A stretch of 8,007 nt of DNA. Source: Candidatus Sumerlaeota bacterium (GTDB lineage: Bacteria > Sumerlaeota > Sumerlaeia > SLMS01). Positions 1 to 5,078 of the stretch are shown here, piece after piece. The notes beneath the pieces were generated by a model that worked only from the letters and a program-made list of their open reading frames with translations, ran no database searches and had not been told where the DNA came from. Numbering within the stretch: the stretch's first letter is position 1; each line of letters opens with the position of its first letter. The stretch covers positions 1 to 8,007 of the forward strand of contig JADZDZ010000085.1 in assembly GCA_020850785.1 (NCBI GenBank), written 5' to 3'. A program made the position numbers and the translations under genes.

Positions 1-70
1 CAGGTGCGGGTGGGCAAGGAGACCGTCGGGTGATGTGTTGTCTATACAACTGACGGGTGTTCACAAGAAT

Positions 71-91
71 GCGTGGGCGAGACGCCCACGC
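71..91 (+). repeat. GC-rich hairpin repeat, forward copy 1
   Basis: A perfect inverted repeat with 9-bp arms GCGTGGGCG and CGCCCACGC around loop AGA, followed by CAC and an A-rich tail. It belongs to a dispersed family in this window with the shared pattern GCGNGGGCG, RGA, CGCCCNCGC, CAC. It resembles the REP-like palindromes scattered through intergenic DNA of many bacteria. Confidence 0.88.
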
Positions 92-137
92 CACGAAAAG
101 CAGCCACGGATTTACGCGGAAAAGCACGGATTGGGAA

Positions 138-147
138 TGTATATACA
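138..147. repeat. Palindrome TGTATATACA (core GTATATAC), copy 1
   Basis: A perfect 10-bp palindrome in the tandem repeat unit. Its 8-bp core GTATATAC recurs at four other places in the window, three of them inside genes. It could be a protein-binding site or a genome-wide iterated palindrome; the sequence alone does not decide. Confidence 0.7.
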
Positions 148-220
148 ATGAGGTGGACAAGATGGGTGAGTGGGATTCTTGTCCGTCTGGTCCATCTCTT
201 TGTTGAAGCGTTCTTTGGTG

Positions 221-241
221 GCGAGGGCGTCCCGCCCTCGC
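221..241 (-). repeat. GC-rich hairpin repeat, inverted copy
   Basis: The 9-bp arms GCGAGGGCG and CGCCCTCGC surround TCC. Read on the minus strand, the loop is GGA and the stem is followed by CAC and an A-rich flank. It is therefore the same family as 71-91 in opposite orientation, with the variable stem pair changed from T-A to A-T. It sits at the junction of the two tandem units. Confidence 0.85.
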
Positions 242-310
242 AGGTGCGGGTGGGCAAGGAGACCGTCGGGTGATGTGTTGTCTATACAACTGACGGGTGT
301 TCACAAGAAT

Positions 311-331
311 GCGTGGGCGAGACGCCCACGC
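311..331 (+). repeat. GC-rich hairpin repeat, forward copy 2
   Basis: Identical to the hairpin at 71-91 and carried there by the 240-bp tandem duplication. Arms GCGTGGGCG and CGCCCACGC, loop AGA, flank CAC. Confidence 0.88.
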
Positions 332-379
332 CACGAAAAGCAGCTGCGGATTTACGCGGATGGAAACGGATTTTAGGAA

Positions 380-389
380 TGTATATACA
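380..389. repeat. Palindrome TGTATATACA (core GTATATAC), copy 2
   Basis: Copy of the palindrome at 138-147, carried by the tandem duplication, so it is not an independent occurrence. Confidence 0.7.
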
Positions 390-426
390 ATGAGGTGGAC
401 AAGATGGGGTTGGTTGTGTAAAATTT

Positions 427-450
427 CCCCATTCCCCATTCCCCATTCCC
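427..450 (-). repeat. (CCCCATT)3 tract, G-quadruplex-prone on minus strand
   Basis: The 7-base unit CCCCATT occurs three times and is followed by CCC. On the minus strand this gives four G-runs of 3-4 separated by three AAT loops, a textbook G-quadruplex pattern. It begins two bases beyond the stop codon of the minus-strand methyltransferase gene, so it would form in that gene's 3' end RNA and non-template DNA. It might affect 3'-end formation; that is inference. As a simple tandem repeat it may also vary in length between strains. Confidence 0.75.
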
Positions 451-451
451 T

Positions 452-1432
452 CTAACTCTGGTGGGTTAGAACAGCGGTGAAGCAGTCGGGGATGAGGACT
501 TTGTTGCCGGGTGTGGGGGTGTAGGCGCGGCCGGGGAGCACGGACCATGATGCGAGCGAAAGTTGCGCGGCTTTTGCCCATGCGGTGATCTGTTTCTTGG
601 TGAAGCCAGACCAGCGATGATGGAATTCAGTGCGAAGCCATTGCTGGTCGTGCTCAACGAAGTCGCTGATGATGAGGGAGCCGTTGCGCTGAAGTCCGTT
701 GGCGAGGTTGGCGATGACGACGGCGGGATCGTGGAGGTGATGGAGTACCTGAACGATGGTGATGATGTTTGCTTCGCGGGGTTTGAGGGGCGGAGCGGTC
801 TCGACGTCGGCGAGGCGGAACTCCACGTTGCGCAAAACGGCGGCCTTGGCCTTTTCGCGTGCAACGGCGAGCATGGCTTCGGAGTTGTCGATGGCGATGA
901 ACTTTTCGAAGCGTCCCGCGAAAAGGTGCAGCATGTAGCCGGTGCCGGTGCCAACGTCTGCGATGGTGAGGTTGGGGGGAACGAAGGCGCGAAGGACTTC
1001 GCGGCCAAGGGCATCGCCAAAGAGGTCGTTGCGGATGTCGTCCCAGCGGCGCGCGAGTTGGTCGAAGTAGCCGGCGCCGACGTCGCTGACGCGCGCGGCA
1101 AGGACCTTGGTGAGGCGCTTGTCGTCCGCAGCGAACTGGGGATCATCGCGCCAGGCTTCCTCCAGGGAGGGCCAGAGCGCGCTGGCGGCGGGATCAAGGC
1201 CCTTGTGATCGACGCGGTAGGGTCGCAGGGAGCCGGAGCGGCGTTCGACGATGAGGTTTTCTTCGCGAAGGATTTTGAGGTGGTTGGAAATGCGCGGCTG
1301 CGCAAGCTGGGTGATTTCGGAGAGTTCGTTGACTGTGAGTTCCTCGCGCCAGAGGAGGCGCAGCACGCGCAGGCGTGTGGCGTCGGAAAGGATGCGAAAG
1401 AGGCGTGTGAGTTCGCTGGCGGAGTCGATCAT
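452..1432 (-). CDS. ArsR-type winged-helix regulator fused to SAM-dependent methyltransferase
   Basis: The product is 326 aa from ATG at 1432. An upstream in-frame TTG at 1492 would add 20 residues, but the ATG places the protein start where ArsR proteins usually begin. Residues about 5-75 form an ArsR/SmtB-like winged helix (FRILSDATRLRVLRLL, then the recognition-helix region QPRISNHLKILREENL). Residues about 150-260 are a class I Rossmann methyltransferase: motif I ADVGTGTGY at about 158-166, the acidic strand-2 end IAID at about 179-182, and VLHHLHDP at about 229-236. Proteins with this fusion are widespread, and some relatives respond to S-adenosyl compounds and control methionine-cycle genes; whether this one methylates a substrate or only senses SAM/SAH is unknown. 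No cysteine metal-binding motif is seen in the winged helix. No methionine-cycle gene lies in the window. No strong Shine-Dalgarno precedes the ATG. Its third codon positions are C-rich, unlike the G-rich plus-strand genes. Confidence 0.88.
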   Translation of the reverse strand: MIDSASELTRLFRILSDATRLRVLRLLWREELTVNELSEITQLAQPRISNHLKILREENLIVERRSGSLRPYRVDHKGLDPAASALWPSLEEAWRDDPQFAADDKRLTKVLAARVSDVGAGYFDQLARRWDDIRNDLFGDALGREVLRAFVPPNLTIADVGTGTGYMLHLFAGRFEKFIAIDNSEAMLAVAREKAKAAVLRNVEFRLADVETAPPLKPREANIITIVQVLHHLHDPAVVIANLANGLQRNGSLIISDFVEHDQQWLRTEFHHRWSGFTKKQITAWAKAAQLSLASWSVLPGRAYTPTPGNKVLIPDCFTAVLTHQS

Positions 1433-1702
1433 GAGGGAGAAATCATCCTTCGCCAAGGTGATGGCGGACAAGAGGGAGATGATGAATGGCAAACGGGGAC
1501 GATGTGATATGATTGGTAGTGTTGTTTTACATCCTTCTCATTTCATCATCGTCACAATCGTAAGGGCTGTGAAACTGTTAAAAATGGTGATAACACTAGT
1601 TTTTTCAGAAGTGTACGTTGTGAAGGAAAGGGGCGAATATCTGTCGTGGGAGTTGTGGAGGAAGGAATAACTTCGGAGCCTGTGGGCAAAAGCCGTGTGC
1701 TC

Positions 1703-1907
1703 TGTGGAAAGAGGGATAATTCGAGCGGCTCACTGAATTTGTTAAAGTTAGGGTGTTTTCCGGGCGGATATACAAAGCAGGGCTGTTCACAGTCTTTATA
1801 CACAGCTATCCACAGGCTGTTGATTGTGTATAGAGCATTGATAAATAATGAGTTAATGTTTAAAACGAAGGGGGAGTAGAAAAAGTTTCCACAGAGCCTG
1901 TGGATAA
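1703..1907. other. Cluster of DnaA-box-like 9-mers (candidate DnaA-binding region or origin)
   Basis: Against the consensus TTWTNCACA there are two perfect matches: TTATACACA at 1796-1804 (plus) and TTATCCACA on the minus strand at 1899-1907. There are also four single-mismatch sites: CTATCCACA 1806-1814 (plus), GTTTCCACA 1885-1893 (plus), and on the minus strand CTATACACA 1825-1833 and CTTTCCACA 1703-1711. The boxes at 1796 and 1806 are 10 bp apart, one helical turn. The boxes at 1885 and 1899 face each other across the inverted repeat CCACAG/CTGTGG. An AT-rich patch (1837-1866) lies between the inner boxes, as an unwinding element would. Against origin function, no dnaA, dnaN, gidA or parAB gene is present and the G-over-C bias does not switch here. 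It could instead be a DnaA titration or regulatory site. Confidence 0.5.
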
Positions 1908-1981
1908 AGGTGGGGGCTGGGGCCGCAGGCGTCTTCGACCGCATAGAGCATTTTCCGAAATTTCGTAGCCAACCAGAGATT

Positions 1982-2002
1982 GCGCGGGCGGGACGCCCGC
2001 GC
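1982..2002 (+). repeat. GC-rich hairpin repeat, forward copy 3
   Basis: The 9-bp arms GCGCGGGCG and CGCCCGCGC surround loop GGA, followed by CAC and an A-rich tail. Same family as 71-91, with the variable stem pair now C-G. An in-frame TTG just before it could extend the kinase ORF through this repeat, but the extension encodes only repeat-derived sequence and is unlikely to be translated. Confidence 0.87.
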
Positions 2003-2053
2003 CACTGAAAAAAGCGTGATCAACCCTCAAAATGGGCACGTCATTTTGAAAAA

Positions 2054-2062
2054 TGCCATAAT
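2054..2062 (+). promoter_or_regulatory. Possible extended -10 promoter element (TGCCATAAT)
   Basis: It matches the extended -10 pattern TGNTATAAT with one mismatch and lies 146 bp before the kinase start. No convincing -35 hexamer is found at normal spacing. It is the best promoter-like match close to the gene, but a chance hit in an AT-richer patch is quite possible. Confidence 0.22.
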
Positions 2063-2090
2063 CCATGGCTGGTCGCCAACTCGCAGAAGT

Positions 2091-2115
2091 GCGCGGGCGG
2101 GACCTCCACGGCATG
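2091..2115 (+). repeat. Decayed GC-rich hairpin repeat
   Basis: The left arm GCGCGGGCG and loop GGA are identical to the copy at 1982-2002. The right arm has become CCTCCACGG, so the stem can no longer form fully. The A-rich flank is still recognisable (CATGAAAGA). It appears to be a degenerating member of the family 109 bp downstream of an intact one. Confidence 0.6.
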
Positions 2116-2207
2116 AAAGACGCTGGGATCGGGTTAAAGCTGGCCTTGCGCGAGTTGTGCCCTTGGCTGGAAGATTGGCACTAGAAAACGTGGACCCCCG
2201 GTTTCCG

Positions 2208-5078
2208 ATGGCAGCTTCGCAGAAGGAAATTCTCCGCCGGACCATTGATGCGTTGGAAACATCGCTGAAGCGGTATCCGGACAATGAAAAAATTTTACAC
2301 CAGTTGGCGCTGGCATACGCGCAGACGGCGCGCTTTGACCCGAAGGCGGTGGAGATTTACCAGCGGGCGTCGAAGTTTTTTCCGTCGGACGTGAAGATTC
2401 AGCGGGCGCTGTCGATCGGGTTCCTGATTTCGCAGAGCACGGATTTGTTGAAGGACCTTCAGCATGTGGAGGACATCAACAAGGAGAGCCTTGCGCGGAA
2501 CATCGAGCGGCTTGCGCGGATGACGCAGGAGTTTCCGGATTCGCCGTATATACACAGGGCGCTTGGGGACTTGCAGTTGCTGGGGGGGTCGGAGAGGGAG
2601 TCGATCCACCATTATCGCTGTGCGATGGCGCTGGGTCTGGCGGAACTGGAACCGCTGTGCGCGCATTTCGAGCAGGTGCGGCGGATGCGCGATTTGTCGG
2701 GGTATGTGGGGGTTTTCTTCGCAGAGTTGTACCAGCGTTTTTCGGCGAACGAGAAGGCGAACCAGATTTTTCTGGAGTATGCGAATCGTCCGAATCCGGA
2801 GCGGGTGGTGCTGGACAAGTTCGCGGATTTCCTGCAGCGGCGGCTGGAGGATGGTGATCCGGATGATGGCGAGTTGGAGGTGCGCTGCCTGCGCCAGTTG
2901 ACGAAGGTTGCGCTGCTGAAGGGGAATGTGTCGGAGGCGTTGACGTGGGCGCGGCAGCTTACGCCGGAGCAGCTTGCGAAGGATGCGCGGCTTGCGAAGG
3001 AGTTGGCGCGGCGGCTGCTGCACATGGAGGATTTCCGGCTGTCGTTTGAGTATCTTTCGCGCGTTCCGCTGGATGATGACGTAAAGGTGCTGCTGAATGA
3101 AATGACGGTGGCGCTGGAGAAGCGGGGCGAGTTGGACACGGTGGTTTACATCCTGCAATACATCAACGAGAACGACGAGTATTCGCGGGAGTCGCTGCAG
3201 TTGCTGCGGCGAAATCCGGCGCAGGATGATTACCAGATCGAGATGGACACGGAATTGCAGATGGCGGAGCTGCATTGGAAGAACCGCCGCTGGGAGGAGG
3301 CGTTTGATCGTTACCTGCGGGTGTTGGAGCTTGGTTACGGTGACTATCGTGCGTTGCTGGAGCCGATTGACCTGTTGATTTCGCGGCTGCCGGAAATTTC
3401 GACACGGCAGTTGGTGTTCCTGACGAATTTTTTCGCGGACAAGCGGGATTGGCGGCGCTGCATGTTGTACGCGCAGCGGGTTCTTCAGCAGGAGCCGAAT
3501 CAGGCGGCGATGAGCCAGCGTTTGCTGCAGGCGTGCGAGCGCATCCTGACGGAAAATCCGGACGATCATGCGGTGCGGCTGGCGGAGGGGGACGAGCACC
3601 TGCGCCTTGGGAACATTGAGTACGCGATGGCGGATTACCGGGCGTGTGCGGCGGCGCCGGAATACAAGATGAAGGCGAACCGCCGGCTGGCGATGGCGAA
3701 TTTCCGCGCGGGGGACCTGGTGGCGACGCTGGAGAAGTTTCAGGAGCTTCCGGTGCTGGAGCAGGAGGATTTGGAGAGGCTCTATGATCTGGCGATCGCG
3801 TTTGCGAACGGGACGCTGTTCAAGGAGGCGTACCAGACGGCGAAGCTGATTCAGGATTATGACCGCAATTTCCGCGACGTGCAGGCGAAGCTGGAGCAGT
3901 ACGAGGCGAAGGTGAAGGAACAATCGGCGGGGTTCGTGATTGATCCGAAGATGCGGGAGTTGATCGGTGACCACAGCATCGGCCGCTACAAGTACATCGG
4001 GAAGATCGGGTCCGGCGGGATGGGTGTGGTTCACAAGGTGACGGACCTGAGGACGAACCAGGTTGTGGCGATGAAGATTTTGCGCGAGGGGCTGAGTTCG
4101 AGCGGGAAGGCGATTGACCGGTTCTTCCGGGAGGCGCGCATCGCGGCGACGCTGCACCACAAGAACATCGTAAACATCCTCGATTACAACATCTCGAACA
4201 ACTTCGGCCAGTCGTACATCGCGATGGAGTTTGTGGACGGGCCGTCGCTGCGTGACATCATGGAGAAGAAGTTCTCCGATTCCGTGGAGATCGGGCCGCA
4301 GGATGTGATTCAGGCGCTGGATTGGATGAGCCAGTTGTGCGATGCGCTGGATGCGACGCACAAGAAGGGGATCATTCACCGCGACATCAAGCCGGACAAC
4401 ATCATGATCGGGCCGGGGGACGTGGTGAAGATCACGGACTTCGGCATCGTTCATATCGAGGAGGCGACGTTCACGCCGACGGGCGCGCTGATCGGGACGC
4501 CGCGCTACATGAGCCCGGAGCAGGTACACGGGGGGCGGATTGATGCGCGTTCGGACATTTACGCGACGGGGATTATTTTGTATGAGCTGCTGATCGGGTC
4601 TCCGCCGTTTATTTCGGGCGACATTTCGTACCAGCAGGTGAACGTGCTGCCGACGGCGCCGCGGGACATTTCGCAGGCGATTCCGCAGGCGGTGGATCGC
4701 ATCATCATGCGTTGTCTGGAGAAGTCGCCTGCGGACCGCTACCAGACGGCGCTGGAGTGCAAGCACGACATTGACGAGGCGTATGTGCGCCTGGGCGGCG
4801 ATCGCAGCAGGCGGCGCCCCGAATCGGTGGGGTGGAGCGGTGACACGGTGACAAAGGTTCCTGCGGCGGCGACTCCCGCAGCGGTGGCCACGGCAACCCC
4901 GGCGCGTTCGCCGGTGGCGCCGGCTTCCTCCATGGCGGAAACGTGCGAGGATGGAATTGAGACGCCGGCAAACAACTACGATCCGGAATTGGATGACATA
5001 TCGGACAACACGGAGTTGGATGCGGACCTCGACATGGGTTCGTGGAATAGTGAACACCAGCGGGATGCGCCGCGCTAA
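2208..5078 (+). CDS. TPR-rich Hanks-type serine/threonine protein kinase
   Basis: The product is 956 aa from ATG at 2208. An in-frame GTG at 2190 is an alternative, and neither has a clear Shine-Dalgarno. Residues 1 to about 580 are helical with TPR-like units (for example ALAYAQTARFDPKAVEIYQRA and AELHWKNRRWEEAFDRYLRVLE), so this half is probably a protein-binding scaffold. A complete eukaryotic-like kinase domain spans about 594-859: glycine loop GSGGMG 601-606, catalytic Lys 623, helix-C Glu 642, HRDIKPDN 724-731, DFG 744-746, GTPRYMSPE 763-771 and helix-F Asp 783. All catalytic residues are present, so it should be active and of the RD type. The last 95 residues are a Pro/Ala-rich then strongly acidic tail. 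No transmembrane helix or signal peptide is seen, so it is likely cytoplasmic. TPRs before the kinase domain are the reverse of the more usual bacterial order. The stop is immediately followed by the ATG of the membrane protein gene, implying co-expression. Substrates are unknown. Confidence 0.93.
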   Translation: MAASQKEILRRTIDALETSLKRYPDNEKILHQLALAYAQTARFDPKAVEIYQRASKFFPSDVKIQRALSIGFLISQSTDLLKDLQHVEDINKESLARNIERLARMTQEFPDSPYIHRALGDLQLLGGSERESIHHYRCAMALGLAELEPLCAHFEQVRRMRDLSGYVGVFFAELYQRFSANEKANQIFLEYANRPNPERVVLDKFADFLQRRLEDGDPDDGELEVRCLRQLTKVALLKGNVSEALTWARQLTPEQLAKDARLAKELARRLLHMEDFRLSFEYLSRVPLDDDVKVLLNEMTVALEKRGELDTVVYILQYINENDEYSRESLQLLRRNPAQDDYQIEMDTELQMAELHWKNRRWEEAFDRYLRVLELGYGDYRALLEPIDLLISRLPEISTRQLVFLTNFFADKRDWRRCMLYAQRVLQQEPNQAAMSQRLLQACERILTENPDDHAVRLAEGDEHLRLGNIEYAMADYRACAAAPEYKMKANRRLAMANFRAGDLVATLEKFQELPVLEQEDLERLYDLAIAFANGTLFKEAYQTAKLIQDYDRNFRDVQAKLEQYEAKVKEQSAGFVIDPKMRELIGDHSIGRYKYIGKIGSGGMGVVHKVTDLRTNQVVAMKILREGLSSSGKAIDRFFREARIAATLHHKNIVNILDYNISNNFGQSYIAMEFVDGPSLRDIMEKKFSDSVEIGPQDVIQALDWMSQLCDALDATHKKGIIHRDIKPDNIMIGPGDVVKITDFGIVHIEEATFTPTGALIGTPRYMSPEQVHGGRIDARSDIYATGIILYELLIGSPPFISGDISYQQVNVLPTAPRDISQAIPQAVDRIIMRCLEKSPADRYQTALECKHDIDEAYVRLGGDRSRRRPESVGWSGDTVTKVPAAATPAAVATATPARSPVAPASSMAETCEDGIETPANNYDPELDDISDNTELDADLDMGSWNSEHQRDAPR
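2546..2553. repeat. Palindrome GTATATAC inside the kinase gene
   Basis: It spans codons TAT-ATA in the context Ser-Pro-Tyr-Ile-His. ATA is used only twice in this 956-codon gene, once here. Confidence 0.6.

Larger units (their letters stand above)
1..408. repeat. 240-bp tandem repeat, about 1.7 copies visible
   Basis: Bases 1-104 and 241-344 are identical. There is a two-base difference at 105-106 versus 345-346, and identity resumes to 120/360. A short divergent patch with a 2-bp length change follows (121-135 versus 361-377). Then 31 bases are identical (136-166 versus 378-408). Each unit holds a GTTGT/ACAAC mini-hairpin (37-50, 277-290), a GC-rich hairpin, a GGATT-containing microrepeat and the palindrome TGTATATACA. 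The window starts inside the array, so more copies may lie to the left. No ORF here has a recognisable product and the short ones run through the hairpins, so I regard the region as non-coding. Confidence 0.93.
1433..2207. other. 775-bp gene-free divergent region
   Basis: The methyltransferase gene leaves this region leftward and the kinase gene rightward. It contains an AT-richer stretch (about 1501-1610 and 1790-1890), the DnaA-box-like cluster (1703-1907), one intact and one decayed GC-rich hairpin repeat (1982-2002, 2091-2115) and a possible extended -10 element (2054-2062). Short ORFs occur on both strands, including 77 and 130 codons, but none has a recognisable domain, a good ribosome site or the codon use of the flanking genes. 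I found no tRNA or recognisable riboswitch. Confidence 0.7.

Noticed and set aside
1..408. Tandem repeats as a possible CRISPR array
   Set aside because: The unit is 240 bp and nearly identical throughout; there are no short repeats with unique spacers and no cas genes.
563..1507. A 314-codon plus-strand open frame opposite the methyltransferase gene
   Set aside because: It is a Gly/Asp/Glu/Val-rich shadow with no recognisable domain, whereas the minus strand encodes intact winged-helix and SAM-binding motifs.
1576..1595. Inverted repeat TGTTA...TAACA as an operator for the methyltransferase regulator
   Set aside because: The arms are only five bases with a 10-base gap in AT-rich DNA, and no second copy supports it.
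1552..1944. A 130-codon minus-strand ORF and a 77-codon plus-strand ORF (1646-1879) in the divergent gap
   Set aside because: They have no ribosome site, no domain and a composition unlike the neighbours, and they run through the DnaA-box cluster.
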